Assembly: GCA_036785325.1 (NCBI GenBank) | Contig: JAXIVH010000044.1 | Coordinates: 2,263,501 to 2,327,500 of the forward strand | Source: Urophycis tenuis | Taxonomy: Eukaryota > Chordata > Actinopteri > Gadiformes > Phycidae | Length of the DNA: 64,000 nt | Direction: 5' to 3' | Shown here: piece after piece, positions 36,666 through 50,740 of the stretch | Layout: each line of letters starts with the position of its first letter | Position numbering within the stretch: position 1 is the stretch's first letter | Position numbers and translations under genes: made by a program | The notes under the pieces: generated by a model | Database searches by the model: none | What the model was told of the DNA's origin: nothing | Seen by the model: the letters and a program-made list of their open reading frames with translations, nothing else

Positions 36666-38732
36666 TGATCCCCTATTCAACTACCGAGTCGTTGGATGAG
36701 GTGGGGGGGGTCATCGAGATAACTCTAACGAACCCAACCCTAACCATAGGCCTAACCTTAGCCCTAACCCTAACTCAACCCTAACACTAACCCTTACCTT
36801 GGCCCTAATCTTAACACTAACCTCAACCCCTAACCTTAGCCTTAACACTAACCCTAACCCCTACTCTAACTCTAACCCTAACCCCTACTCTAACTCTAAC
36901 CCTAAGCCTACCCTAACCTCCAACACTAACCCTACCCTAACTCTAACGCTAACCCTAACTCTAACCTTTGCCCTAACTTTAGCCCTAACCCTAGCCTCAG
37001 CCATAACCCTAACCCTAACCTTAGCCCTAACCCTAACCTTAACCCTATCCCTAACCTTGGCCCTAACCTTAACACTAACCTCAAACCTAACCTTAACCCT
37101 AACCTCAGCCATAACCCTAACCCTAACCTTAGCCCTAACCCTAATTCTAGCCCTAACCCTAATCTTAACCATAACCTTAACCCTAACCTTGGCCCTAACA
37201 CTTAACCTAACCTTATCCATAACACTAACCCTAACCTCAACCCTAACCTTAACCCCAATCTCAGCCGTAACCCCAACCCTAACCTTATCCCTAACCTTAA
37301 ACCTAGCCCTAACCTCAGCCCTAACCTTAACCCTAACCTCAGCCCTCATCTTAACCCTAACCCCTAACCCCTAACCTCTAACCCTAACCTTACCCTAACC
37401 GTAACGCTAACCCTAACCCTTACTCTAACCTTAGCCCTAACCTTAGCCCTAACCGTAACCCTAACCTTAACCCTAACCTTAACCCTAAACCGTAACCTTA
37501 TACCTAACCCTAACCTCAGCCCTAACCTTAACCCTAACCGCAACCCCTCCCATTTACTTCAAACCTAACGTTAAGGTTAACTGCTAACTCTACCCCTAAA
37601 TCTACCCTAACCTTAACCTACACTTGACATATTGGAGGAAGAAGACAATTACCCAGCATGCATTTCATCCGGAAAACTTTTCACAAAAAAACCCATTACC
37701 GAAGTACCTACGGCGAGAATAGACTACCCCAAGAAATTGTTGTTTTGGGTGAGGAAAGTAAGCCATTGAGTCTTCTCTAAGGTCAACTTCCTACACAATC
37801 TCTGTAGTCGCGCGGTGTATGGGGCACAGGAATTGTTATTAACAGGCTGTTCGGCATGGGGTCCTGGAGGGGCCAGGGAGGCAGTGCTTAGTCGCGGCTG
37901 GCCTTGGCCTTTCCTACCCTGGGACCGACTGGGAAGGCACCGCTGGTCGGGGCTGGTCTTGGTCTTTCCTAGGTCTGGACACCCATCGCTGAGGATAGCT
38001 GCATTGGGGGACCGTGGAGGCAGTGCTTTGTCACGGCTGGCCTCGGTCCTTCGTGACCCCAGTTTTCTGCTAGTTCATCTGGACCCAACAGAGGACAAGA
38101 ACCAAGCTCCGGCCCTGATTGGCCAAACCAGGGCTACCTAGCGGTGTTAACAACTGGTTTGTGCTGGTCAGGGGGTAAGTATGTGCCCCCTCCTCTCCAT
38201 AACCAAAACAATGTATCCTAAAAAGTGTTTTACTTACCTTTACTTACCTCGACGTTACCTCAACAAATGATCACTCCTAAAAAAGTTTAAACCCAATACC
38301 AATTCCATTTCGGAAACGACACACCTTGAGAATTGATCACTCTCGGGGGGGCCTCCCTTGGGTGAGGGTGTATAGTGACAATGGCCAGAAACACCCTATG
38401 ATCCCAGGGTCCACTACTGATGACGTGTCCTAATATTTCGATAGCACGTTTATACTAAAATAGAAATGGAAAAGAAAAGTCTCACTCCAGCTGTGACTCG
38501 TCTTTATTCAAATAAGTAAATATACCAATGCATTGGAAGTACCTTCAATCAAACTAGATTGACCTCCATCTTGGAACAAAGAAAACCTTTGGGAAAAGGA
38601 AAAACAAGTCTATATCTCCAAATCAGCGGTTATATCACAACAAGACAGATAACCATTTCGTTTTACTTCATTCTTGGTAATATGGGAAAAGAGAGCTGCG
38701 GATGACTAGATATTGGCGAGTGCAACTGCCTT
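36666..38732 (+). repeat. Monomer M16, short, class Sa
   Basis: Length is 2067 bp with 8 G. The tract is 36733-37618, with CCCTATCCCTAACC near 37043. The ORF is 37815-38141. Confidence 0.95.
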
Positions 38733-40800
38733 TGATCCCCTATTCAACTACCGAGTCGTTGGATGAGGTGGGGGGGGGGTCATCGAGATAACTCTAACGA
38801 ACCCAACCCTAACCATAGGCCTAACCTTAGCCCTAACCCTAACTCAACCCTAACACTAACCCTTACCTTGGCCCTAATCTTAACAGTAACCTCAACCCCT
38901 AACTTTAGCCTTAACACTAACCCTAACCCCTACTCTAACTCTAACCCTAACCCCTACTCTAACTCTAACCCTAAGCCTACCCTAACCTCCAACACTAACC
39001 CTACCCTAACTCTAACGCTAACCCTAACTCTAACCTTTGCCCTAACTTTAGCCCTAACCCTAGCCTCAGCCATAACCCTAACCCTAACCTTAGCCCTAAC
39101 CCTAACCTTAACCCTAACCCTAACCTTGGCCCTAACCTTAACCCTAACCTCAAACCTAACCTTAACCCTAACCTCAGCCATAACCCTAACCCTAACCTTA
39201 GCCCTAACCCTAATTTTAGCCCTAACCCTAATCTTAACCATAACCTTAACCCTAACCTTGGCCCTAACACTTAACCTAACCTTATCCATAACACTAACCC
39301 TAACCTCAACCCTAACCTTAACCCCAATCTCAGCCGTAACCCCAACCCTAACCTTATCCCTAACCTTAAACCTAACCCTAACCTCAGCCCTAACCTTAAC
39401 CCTAACCTCAGCCCTCATCTTAACCCTAACCCCTAACCTCTAACCCTAACCCTAACCTTACCCTAACCGTAACGCTAACCCTAACCCTTACTCTAACCTT
39501 AGCCCTAACCTTAGCCCTAACCGTAACCCTAACCTTAACCCTAACCTTAACCCTAAACCGTAACCTTATACCTAACCCTAACCTCAGCCCTAACCTTAAC
39601 CCTAACCGCAACCCCTCCCATTTACTTCAAACCTAACGTTAAGGTTAACTGCTAACTCTACCCCTAAATCTACCCTAACCTTAACCTACACTTGACATAT
39701 TGGAGGAAGAAGACAATTACCCAGCATGCATTTCATCCGGAAAACTTTTCACAAAAAAACCCATTACCGAAGTACCTACGGCGAGAATAGACTACCCCAA
39801 GAAATTGTTGTTTTGGGTGAGGAAAGTAAGCCATTGAGTCTTCTCTAAGGTCAACTTCCTACACAATCTCTGTAGTCGCGCGGTGTATGGGGCACAGGAA
39901 TTGTTATTAACAGGCTGTTCGGCATGGGGTCCTGGAGGGGCCAGGGAGGCAGTGCTTAGTCGCGGCTGGCCTTGGCCTTTCCTACCCTGGGACCGACTGG
40001 GAAGGCACCGCTGGTCGGGGCTGGTCTTGGTCTTTCCTAGGTCTGGACACCCATCGCTGAGGATAGCTGCATTGGGGGACCGTGGAGGCAGTGCTTTGTC
40101 ACGGCTGGCCTCGGTCCTTCGTGACCCCAGTTTTCTGCTAGTTCATCTGGACCCAACAGAGGACAAGAACCAAGCTCCGGCCCTGATTGGCCAAACCAGG
40201 GCTACCTAGCGGTGTTAACAACTGGTTTGTGCTGGTCAGGGGGTAAGTATGTGCCCCCTCCTCTCCATAACCAAAACAATGTATCCTAAAAAGTGTTTTA
40301 CTTACCTTTACTTACCTCGACGTTACCTCAACAAATGATCACTCCTAAAAAAGTTTAAACCCAATACCAATTCCATTTCGGAAACGACACACCTTGAGAA
40401 TTGATCACTCTCGGGGGGGCCTCCCTTGGGTGAGGGTGTATAGTGACAATGGCCAGAAACACCCTATGATCCCAGGGTCCACTACTGATGACGTGTCCTA
40501 ATATTTCGATAGCACGTTTATACTAAAATAGAAATGGAAAAGAAAAGTCTCACTCCAGCTGTGACTCGTCTTTATTCAAATAAGTAAATATACCAATGCA
40601 TTGGAAGTACCTTCAATCAAACTAGATTGACCTCCATCTTGGAACAAAGAAAACCTTTGGGAAAAGGAAAAACAAGTCTACATCTCCAAATCAGCGGTTA
40701 TATCACAACAAGACAGATAACCATTTCGTTTTACTTCATTCTTGGTAATATGGGAAAAGAGAGCTGCGGATGACTAGATATTGGCGAGTGCAACTGCCTT
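38733..40800 (+). repeat. Monomer M17, short, class Sb
   Basis: Length is 2068 bp with 10 G. The tract is 38802-39686 and the ORF is 39883-40209. It has GTCTACATCTCC near 40677 and is the last monomer of higher-order copy A. Confidence 0.95.
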
Positions 40801-43569
40801 TGATCCCCTATTCAACTACCGAGTCGTTGGATGAGGTGGGGGGGGGGTCATCGAGATAACTCTAACGAACCTAACCGAGCCAGGGCCATCGAAAGAACGG
40901 GCTCTCTACACAACCCATTTATATTACCTTACCAACTGTTATTCACAAAACGACCACTAGATGGAGGCGATGGACCACCACTGAAGAATCAAAAGAAGGC
41001 AACCAGCCTTTAACACAAAGACTAAAAACTCACTCCAGCTGTGATCCTCTTTATCTAAATAAATAAATAAACAAAAATGAATAAATAAATAGACTAAATA
41101 AATATACAAATATAAATAAATAAATTAAATATAGATTACCTTACCAACTATTGCAATTACCTATTATTATTATTATTACTTACCTATTAATGCAATTTCC
41201 CAACCTGGGAACAATAGAGTATTTCTATTTCTATTTCTATAACTCTTCTTCACAAAACGACCACTAGGTGGAGACAACGCACCACCAGCGAGGAATCAAA
41301 AGAGGAGGAACAACCTTGAATACAAAGATTAAAACCCACTCCAGCGGTGAGTCTCTCGATGTATTTATTTACTAAAAAAATATATATTAAATATATATAC
41401 TCCTCCCATCTCTTCTCCCCTGTCTTCCCTCATGGAAATGAGGGAGTTGGGGGAGATAGAGCGTACTAGCCCGATCCGGCGGGGGTGAGTTCAGTCCGTA
41501 CAGACTGTCTCACCTTGACTCTACCTTCCTCAATCTCTAGCTCTAACTCTAACCCTAGGGATAACCTCAACCCCAACCCTAACCATAGGCCTAACCTTAG
41601 CCCTAACCCTAACCCAACCCTAACACTAACCCTTACCTTGGCCCTAATCTTAACACTAACCTCAACCCCTAACCTTAGCCTTAACACTAACCCTAACCCC
41701 TACTCTAACTCTAACCCTAACCCCTACTCTAACTCTAACCCTAAGCCTACCCTAACCTCCAACACTAACCCTACCCTAACTCTAACGCTAACCCTACTCT
41801 AACCTTTGCCCTAACTTTAGCCCTAACCCTAGCCTCAGCCATAACCCTAACCCTAACCTTAGCCCTAACCCTAACCTTAACCCTAACCCTAACCTTGGCC
41901 CTAACCTTAACACTAACCTCAAACCTAACCTTAACCCTAACCTCAGCCATAACCCTAACCCTAACCTTAGCCCTAACCCTAATTCTAGCCCTAACCCTAA
42001 TCTTAACCATAACCTTAACCCTAACCTTGGCCCTAACACTTAACCTAACCTTATCCATAACACTAACCCTAACCTCAACCCTAACCTTAACCCCAATCTC
42101 AGCCGTAACCCCAACCCTAACCTTATCCCTAACCTTAAACCTAACCCTAACCTCAGCCCTAACCTTAACCCTAACCTCAGCCCTCATCTTAACCCTAACC
42201 CCTAACCTCTAACCCTAACCCTAACCTTACCCTAACCGTAACGCTAACCCTAACCCTTACTCTAACCTTAGCCCTAACCTTAGCCCTAACCGTAACCCTA
42301 ACCTTAACCCTAACCTTAACCCTAAACCGTAACCTTATACCTAACCCTAACCTCAGCCCTAACCTTAACCCTAACCGCAACCCCTCCCATTTACTTCAAA
42401 CCTAACGTTAAGGTTAACTGCTAACTCTACCCCTAAATCTACCCTAACCTTAACCTACACTTGACATATTGGAGGAAGAAGACAATTACCCAGCATGCAT
42501 TTCATCCGGAAAACTTTTCACAAAAAAACCCATTACCGAAGTACCTACGGCGAGAATAGACTACCCCAAGAAATTGTTGTTTTGGGTGAGGAAAGTAAGC
42601 CATTGAGTCTTCTCTAAGGTCAACTTCCTACACAATCTCTGTAGTCGCGCGGTGTATGGGGCACAGGAATTGTTATTAACAGGCTGTTCGGCATGGGGTC
42701 CTGGAGGGGCCAGGGAGGCAGTGCTTAGTCGCGGCTGGCCTTGGCCTTTCCTACCCTGGGACCGACTGGGAAGGCACCGCTGGTCGGGGCTGGTCTTGGT
42801 CTTTCCTAGGTCTGGACACCCATCGCTGAGGATAGCTGCATTGGGGGACCGTGGAGGCAGTGCTTTGTCACGGCTGGCCTCGGTCCTTCGTGACCCCAGT
42901 TTTCTGCTAGTTCATCTGGACCCAACAGAGGACAAGAACCAAGCTCCGGCCCTGATTGGCCAAACCAGGGCTACCTAGCGGTGTTAACAACTGGTTTGTG
43001 CTGGTCAGGGGGTAAGTATGTGCCCCCTCCTCTCCATAACCAAAACAATGTATCCTAAAAAGTGTTTTACTTACCTTTACTTACCTCGACGTTACCTCAA
43101 CAAATGATCACTCCTAAAAAAGTTTAAACCCAATACCAATTCCATTTCGGAAACGACACACCTTGAGAATTGATCACTCTCGGGGGGGCCTCCCTTGGGT
43201 GAGGGTGTATAGTGACAATGGCCAGAAACACCCTATGATCCCAGGGTCCACTACTGATGACGTGTCCTAATATTTCGATAGCACGTTTATACTAAAATAG
43301 AAATGGAAAAGAAAAGTCTCACTCCAGCTGTGACTCGTCTTTATTCAAATAAGTAAATATACCAATGCATTGGAAGTACCTTCAATCAAACTAGATTGAC
43401 CTTCATCTTGGAACAAAGAAAACCTTTGGGAAAAGGAAAAACAAGTCTATATCTCCAAATCAGCGGTTATATCACAACAAGACAGATAACCATTTCGTTT
43501 TACTTCATTCTTGGTAATATGGGAAAAGAGAGCTGCGGATGACTAGATATTGGCGAGTGCAACTGCCTT
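40801..43569 (+). repeat. Monomer M18, long, class Lb
   Basis: Length is 2769 bp with 10 G. The L module is 40872-41573, with CTCF-like motifs at 40951-40969 and 41258-41276 and hairpins at 41410-41461 and 41484-41514. The tract is 41541-42455 with the same missing CCCCTAA as M11. The ORF is 42652-42978. Confidence 0.95.
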
Positions 43570-46344
43570 TGATCCCCTATTCAACTACCGAGTCGTTGGA
43601 TGAGGTGGGGGGGGGTCATCGAGATAACTCTAACGAACCTAACCGAGCCAGGGCCATCGAAAGAACGGGCTCTCTACACAACCCATTTATATTACCTTAC
43701 CAACTGTTATTCACAAAACGACCACTAGATGGAGGCGATGGACCACCACTGAAGAATCAAAAGAAGGCAACCAGCCTTTAACACAAAGACTAAAAACTCA
43801 CTCCAGCTGTGATCCTCTTTATCTAAATAAATAAATAAACAAAAATGAATAAATAAATAGACTAAATAAATATACAAATATAAATAAATAAATTAAATAT
43901 AGATTACCTTACCAACTATTGCAATTACCTATTATTATTATTATTACTTACCTATTAATGCAATTTCCCAACCTGGGAACAATAGAGTATTTCTATTTCT
44001 ATTTCTATAACTCTTCTTCACAAAACGACCACTAGGTGGAGACGACGCACCACCAGCGAGGAATCAAAAGAGGAGGAACAACCTTGAATACAAAGATTAA
44101 AACCCACTCCAGCGGTGAGTCTCTCGATGTATTTATTTACTAAAAAAATATATATTAAATATATATACTCCTCCCATCTCTTCTCCCCTGTCTTCCCTCA
44201 TGGAAATGAGGGAGTTGGGGGAGATAGAGTGTACTAGCCCGATCCGGCGGGGGTGAGTTCAGTCCGTACAGACTGTCTCACCTTGACTCTACCTTCCTCA
44301 ATCTCTAGCTCTAACTCTAACCCTAGGGATAACCTCAACCCCAACCCTAACCATAGGCCTAACCTTAGCCCTAACCCTAACTCAACCCTAACACTAACCC
44401 TTACCTTGGCCCTAATCTTAACACTAACCTCAACCCCTAACCTTAGCCTTAACACTAACCCTAACCCCTACTCTAACTCTAACCCTAACCCCTACTCTAA
44501 CTCTAACCCTAAGCCTACCCTAACCTCCAACACTAACCCTACCCTAACTCTAACGCTAACCCTACTCTAACCTTTGCCCTAACTTTAGCCCTAACCCTAG
44601 CCTCAGCCATAACCCTAACCCTAACCTTAGCCCTAACCCTAACCTTAACCCTAACCCTAACCTTGGCCCTAACCTTAACACTAACCTCAAACCTAACCTT
44701 AACCCTAACCTCAGCCATAACCCTAACCCTAACCTTAGCCCTAACCCTAATTCTAGCCCTAACCCTAATCTTAACCATAACCTTAACCCTAACCTTGGCC
44801 CTAACACTTAACCTAACCTTATCCATAACACTAACCCTAACCTCAACCCTAACCTTAACCCCAATCTCAGCCGTAACCCCAACCCTAACCTTATCCCTAA
44901 CCTTAAACCTAACCCTAACCTCAGCCCTAACCTTAACCCTAACCTCAGCCCTCATCTTAACCCTAACCCCTAACCCCTAACCTCTAACCCTAACCCTAAC
45001 CTTACCCTAACCGTAACGCTAACCCTAACCCTTACTCTAACCTTAGCCCTAACCTTAGCCCTAACCGTAACCCTAACCTTAACCCTAACCTTAACCCTAA
45101 ACCGTAACCTTATACCTAACCCTAACCTCAGCCCTAACCTTAACCCTAACCGCAACCCCTCCCATTTACTTCAAACCTAATGTTAAGGTTAACTGCTAAC
45201 TCTACCCCTAAATCTACCCTAACCTTAACCTACACTTGACATATTGGAGGAAGAAGACAATTACCCAGCATGCATTTCATCCGGAAAACTTTTCACAAAA
45301 AAACCCATTACCGAAGTACCTACGGCGAGAATAGACTACCCCAAGAAATTGTTGTTTTGGGTGAGGAAAGTAAGCCATTGAGTCTTCTCTAAGGTCAACT
45401 TCCTACACAATCTCTGTAGTCGCGCGGTGTATGGGGCACAGGAATTGTTATTAACAGGCTGTTCGGCATGGGGTCCTGGAGGGGCCAGGGAGGCAGTGCT
45501 TAGTCGCGGCTGGCCTTGGCCTTTCCTACCCTGGGACCGACTGGGAAGGCACCGCTGGTCGGGGCTGGTCTTGGTCTTTCCTAGGTCTGGACACCCATCG
45601 CTGAGGATAGCTGCATTGGGGGACCGTGGAGGCAGTGCTTTGTCACGGCTGGCCTCGGTCCTTCGTGACCCCAGTTTTCTGCTAGTTCATCTGGACCCAA
45701 CAGAGGACAAGAACCAAGCTCCGGCCCTGATTGGCCAAACCAGGGCTACCTAGCGGTGTTAACAACTGGTTTGTGCTGGTCAGGGGGTAAGTATGTGCCC
45801 CCTCCTCTCCATAACCAAAACAATGTATCCTAAAAAGTGTTTTACTTACCTTTACTTACCTCGACGTTACCTCAACAAATGATCACTCCTAAAAAAGTTT
45901 AAACCCAATACCAATTCCATTTCGGAAACGACACACCTTGAGAATTGATCACTCTCGGGGGGGCCTCCCTTGGGTGAGGGTGTATAGTGACAATGGCCAG
46001 AAACACCCTATGATCCCAGGGTCCACTACTGATGACGTGTCCTAATATTTCGATAGCACGTTTATACTAAAATAGAAATGGAAAAGAAAAGTCTCACTCC
46101 AGCTGTGACTCGTCTTTATTCAAATAAGTAAATATACCAATGCATTGGAAGTACCTTCAATCAAACTAGATTGACCTCCATCTTGGAACAAAGAAAACCT
46201 TTGGGAAAAGGAAAAACAAGTCTATATCTCCAAATCAGCGGTTATATCACAACAAGACAGATAACCATTTCGTTTTACTTCATTCTTGGTAATATGGGAA
46301 AAGAGAGCTGCGGATGACTAGATATTGGCGAGTGCAACTGCCTT
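43570..46344 (+). repeat. Monomer M19, long, class Lc
   Basis: Length is 2775 bp with 9 G. The L module is 43640-44341, with CTCF-like motifs at 43719-43737 and 44026-44044 and hairpins at 44178-44229 and 44252-44282. The tract is 44309-45230 and the ORF is 45427-45753. It differs from its partner M12 at 43658 (C for G) and 45181 (T for C). Confidence 0.95.
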
Positions 46345-48304
46345 TGATCCCCTATTCAACTACCGAGTCGTTGGATGAGGTGGGGGGGGGGTCATCGAGA
46401 TAACTCTAACGAACCCAACCCTAACCATAGGCCTAACCTTAGCCCTAACCCTAACTCAACCCTAACACTAACCCTTACCTTGGCCCTAATCTTAACAGTA
46501 ACCTCAACCCCTAACTTTAGCCTTAACACTAACCCTAACCCCTACTCTAACTCTAACCCTAACCCCTACTCTAACTCTAACCCTAAGCCTACCCTAACCT
46601 CCAACACTAACCCTACCCTAACTCTAACGCTAACCCTAACTCTAACCTTTGCCCTAACTTTAGCCCTAACCCTAGCCTCAGCCATAACCCTAACCCTAAC
46701 CTTAGCCCTAACCCTAACCTTAACCCTAACCCTAACCTTGGCCCTAACCTTAACCCTAACCTCAAACCTAACCTTAACCCTAACCTCAGCCATAACCCTA
46801 ACCCTAATTTTAGCCCTAACCCTAATCTTAACCATAACCTTAACCCTAACCTTGGCCCTAACACTTAACCTAACCTTATCCATAACACTAACCCTAACCT
46901 CAACCCTAACCTTAACCCCAATCTCAGCCGTAACCCCAACCCTAACCTTATCCCTAACCTTAAACCTAACCCTAACCTCAGCCCTAACCTTAACCCTAAC
47001 CTCAGCCCTCATCTTAACCCTAACCCCTAACCCCTAACCTCTAACCCTAACCTTACCCTAACCGTAACGCTAACCCTAACCCTTACTCTAACCTTAGCCC
47101 TAACCTTAGCCCTAACCGTAACCCTAACCTTAACCCTAACCTTAACCCTAAACCGTAACCTTATACCTAACCCTAACCTCAGCCCTAACCTTAACCCTAA
47201 CCGCAACCCCTCCCATTTACTTCAAACCTAACGTTAAGGTTAACTGCTAACTCTACCCCTAAATCTACCCTAACCTTAACCTACACTTGACATATTGGAG
47301 GAAGAAGACAATTACCCAGCATGCATTTCATCCGGAAAACTTTTCACAAAAAAACCCATTACCGAAGTACCTACGGCGAGAATAGACTACCCCAAGAAAT
47401 TGTTGTTTTGGGTGAGGAAAGTAAGCCATTGAGTCTTCTCTAAGGTCAACTTCCTACACAATCTCTGTAGTCGCGCGGTGTATGGGGCACAGGAATTGTT
47501 ATTAACAGGCTGTTCGGCATGGGGTCCTGGAGGGGCCAGGGAGGCAGTGCTTAGTCGCGGCTGGCCTTGGCCTTTCCTACCCTGGGACCGACTGGGAAGG
47601 CACCGCTGGTCGGGGCTGGTCTTGGTCTTTCCTAGGTCTGGACACCCATCGCTGAGGATAGCTGCATTGGGGGACCGTGGAGGCAGTGCTTTGTCACGGC
47701 TGGCCTCGGTCCTTCGTGACCCCAGTTTTCTGCTAGTTCATCTGGACCCAACAGAGGACAAGAACCAAGCTCCGGCCCTGATTGGCCAAACCAGGGCTAC
47801 CTAGCGGTGTTAACAACTGGTTTGTGCTGGTCAGGGGGTAAGTATGTGCCCCCTCCTCTCCATAACCAAAACAATGTATCCTAAAAAGTGTTTTACTTAC
47901 CTTTACTTACCTCGACGTTACCTCAACAAATGATCACTCCTAAAAAAGTTTAAACCCAATACCAATTCCATTTCGGAAATGACACACCTTGAGAATTGAT
48001 CACTCTCGGGGGGGCCTCCCTTGGGTGAGGGTGTATAGTGACAATGGCCAGAAACACCCTATGATCCCAGGGTCCACTACTGATGACGTGTCCTAATATT
48101 TCGATAGCACGTTTATACTAAAATAGAAATGGAAAAGAAAAGTCTCACTCCAGCTGTGACTCGTCTTTATTCAAATAAGTAAATATACCAATGCATTGGA
48201 AGTACCTTCAATCAAACTAGATTGACCTTCATCTTGGAACAAAGAAAACCTTTGGGAAAAGGAAAAACAAGTCTATATCTCCAAATCAGCGGTTATATCA
48301 CAAC

Positions 48305-48309
48305 AAGAC
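48305..48309. repeat. Target-site duplication, left copy (AAGAC)
   Basis: AAGAC directly precedes the retroposon and recurs at 48582-48586. Uninterrupted monomers contain it once at the same place. Insert plus one copy equals 277 bp, which matches the length excess of M20 over M13 exactly. Confidence 0.85.
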
Positions 48310-48581
48310 TTGCACTATTTTATCTACTACTTGCACTATTTTATCTACTTGCACTATCTGATCTATCTTGCATTTTGCACCACAAACTGCTATCTAGGAC
48401 ACTAGTATGCATACGGGTCCTCTCGTCACCGACCTGACTTAAGAGCGTGTATTTAATCTAATCTATTGTTTTTTTATTGTGTATAGAATTTAGCCAGGCT
48501 CTTTACTGCTCATCTATCCCCTGCACTGCTGGTCTCTGCGAATTTCTCCTACGGGGGATTAATAAAGAAATATCTTATCTT
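48310..48581 (+). mobile_element. Truncated non-LTR retroposon (LINE 3' end or SINE), L2/CR1-like tail
   Basis: This 272-bp insertion is absent from every other monomer. The host sequence ACAAGACAGATAACC is split so that AAGAC is present on both sides (48305-48309 and 48582-48586), giving a 5-bp target-site duplication. The 5' part holds three diverged repeats of a TTGCACTATTTTATCTAC-type unit starting at 48310, 48331 and 48349. The 3' end is CCTACGGGGGATTAATAAAG (48549-48568) followed by TATCTTATCT instead of poly(A). A G-rich pre-tail, AATAAAG and a short tandem tail are typical of 3' ends of L2- or CR1-related LINEs in vertebrates, and of SINEs that borrow them. It is severely 5' truncated and encodes no protein; the open frame across 48222-48437 is a chance fusion. 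The exact family is uncertain. Confidence 0.8.
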
Positions 48582-48586
48582 AAGAC
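48582..48586. repeat. Target-site duplication, right copy (AAGAC)
   Basis: This is the second copy of AAGAC, after which the normal spacer resumes with AGATAACCATTTCG. Confidence 0.85.
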
Positions 48587-48672
48587 AGATAACCATTTCG
48601 TTTTACTTCATTCTTGGTAATATGGGAAAAGAGAGCTGCGGATGACTAGATATTGGCGAGTGCAACTGCCTT

Positions 48673-50740
48673 TGATCCCCTATTCAACTACCGAGTCGTT
48701 GGATGAGGTGGGGGGGGGGTCATCGAGATAACTCTAACGAACCCAACCCTAACCATAGGCCTAACCTTAGCCCTAACCCTAACTCAACCCTAACACTAAC
48801 CCTTACCTTGGCCCTAATCTTAACAGTAACCTCAACCCCTAACTTTAGCCTTAACACTAACCCTAACCCCTACTCTAACTCTAACCCTAACCCCTACTCT
48901 AACTCTAACCCTAAGCCTACCCTAACCTCCAACACTAACCCTACCCTAACTCTAACGCTAACCCTAACTCTAACCTTTGCCCTAACTTTAGCCCTAACCC
49001 TAGCCTCAGCCATAACCCTAACCCTAACCTTAGCCCTAACCCTAACCTTAACCCTAACCCTAACCTTGGCCCTAACCTTAACCCTAACCTCAAACCTAAC
49101 CTTAACCCTAACCTCAGCCATAACCCTAACCCTAACCTTAGCCCTAACCCTAATTTTAGCCCTAACCCTAATCTTAACCATAACCTTAACCCTAACCTTG
49201 GCCCTAACACTTAACCTAACCTTATCCATAACACTAACCCTAACCTCAACCCTAACCTTAACCCCAATCTCAGCCGTAACCCCAACCCTAACCTTATCCC
49301 TAACCTTAAACCTAACCCTAACCTCAGCCCTAACCTTAACCCTAACCTCAGCCCTCATCTTAACCCTAACCCCTAACCTCTAACCCTAACCCTAACCTTA
49401 CCCTAACCGTAACGCTAACCCTAACCCTTACTCTAACCTAAGCCCTAACCTTAGCCCTAACCGTAACCCTAACCTTAACCCTAACCTTAACCCTAAACCG
49501 TAACCTTATACCTAACCCTAACCTCAGCCCTAACCTTAACCCTAACCGCAACCCCTCCCATTTACTTCAAACCTAACGTTAAGGTTAACTGCTAACTCTA
49601 CCCCTAAATCTACCCTAACCTTAACCTACACTTGACATATTGGAGGAAGAAGACAATTACCCAGCATGCATTTCATCCGGAAAACTTTTCACAAAAAAAC
49701 CCATTACCGAAGTACCTACGGCGAGAATAGACTACCCCAAGAAATTGTTGTTTTGGGTGAGGAAAGTAAGCCATTGAGTCTTCTCTAAGGTCAACTTCCT
49801 ACACAATCTCTGTAGTCGCGCGGTGTATGGGGCACAGGAATTGTTATTAACAGGCTGTTCGGCATGGGGTCCTGGAGGGGCCAGGGAGGCAGTGCTTAGT
49901 CGCGGCTGGCCTTGGCCTTTCCTACCCTGGGACCGACTGGGAAGGCACCGCTGGTCGGGGCTGGTCTTGGTCTTTCCTAGGTCTGGACACCCATCGCTGA
50001 GGATAGCTGCATTGGGGGACCGTGGAGGCAGTGCTTTGTCACGGCTGGCCTCGGTCCTTCGTGACCCCAGTTTTCTGCTAGTTCATCTGGACCCAACAGA
50101 GGACAAGAACCAAGCTCCGGCCCTGATTGGCCAAACCAGGGCTACCTAGCGGTGTTAACAACTGGTTTGTGCTGGTCAGGGGGTAAGTATGTGCCCCCTC
50201 CTCTCCATAACCAAAACAATGTATCCTAAAAAGTGTTTTACTTACCTTTACTTACCTCGACGTTACCTCAACAAATGATCACTCCTAAAAAAGTTTAAAC
50301 CCAATACCAATTCCATTTCGGAAACGACACACCTTGAGAATTGATCACTCTCGGGGGGGCCTCCCTTGGGTGAGGGTGTATAGTGACAATGGCCAGAAAC
50401 ACCCTATGATCCCAGGGTCCACTACTGATGACGTGTCCTAATATTTCGATAGCACGTTTATACTAAAATAGAAATGGAAAAGAAAAGTCTCACTCCAGCT
50501 GTGACTCGTCTTTATTCAAATAAGTAAATATACCAATGCATTGGAAGTACCTTCAATCAAACTAGATTGACCTCCATCTTGGAACAAAGAAAACCTTTGG
50601 GAAAAGGAAAAACAAGTCTACATCTCCAAATCAGCGGTTATATCACAACAAGACAGATAACCATTTCGTTTTACTTCATTCTTGGTAATATGGGAAAAGA
50701 GAGCTGCGGATGACTAGATATTGGCGAGTGCAACTGCCTT
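48673..50740 (+). repeat. Monomer M21, short, class Sb
   Basis: Length is 2068 bp with 10 G. The tract is 48742-49626, with a private T to A change at 49440 relative to M14. The ORF is 49823-50149. It has GTCTACATCTCC near 50616. Confidence 0.95.

Larger units (their letters stand above)
24227..40800 (+). repeat. Higher-order repeat copy A (seven monomers, 16,574 bp)
   Basis: Monomers M11 to M17 run Lb-Lc-Sc-Sb-Lb-Sa-Sb with lengths 2769, 2775, 2051, 2068, 2776, 2067 and 2068 bp. The same order, lengths and private variants return in the next 16.9 kb. Shared markers include an 18-bp tract deletion in the third monomer, GAGACAACGCAC in the first and fifth, and TCTACATCT in the fourth and seventh. 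This is the satellite behaviour called a higher-order repeat. Confidence 0.93.
46345..48672 (+). repeat. Monomer M20, short, class Sc, with retroposon
   Basis: Length is 2328 bp: 2051 bp of Sc monomer plus 277 bp of insertion and target duplication. The leader has 10 G. The tract is 46414-47281 with the 18-bp deletion near 46807. The ORF is 47478-47804, and GGAAATGACA lies near 47976. It is the only interrupted monomer. Confidence 0.96.

Noticed and set aside
48222..48437. Open frame of 71 codons across the retroposon junction
   Set aside because: It begins in the host spacer and runs into the element's non-coding 3' region; it has no similarity to reverse transcriptase that I can see.
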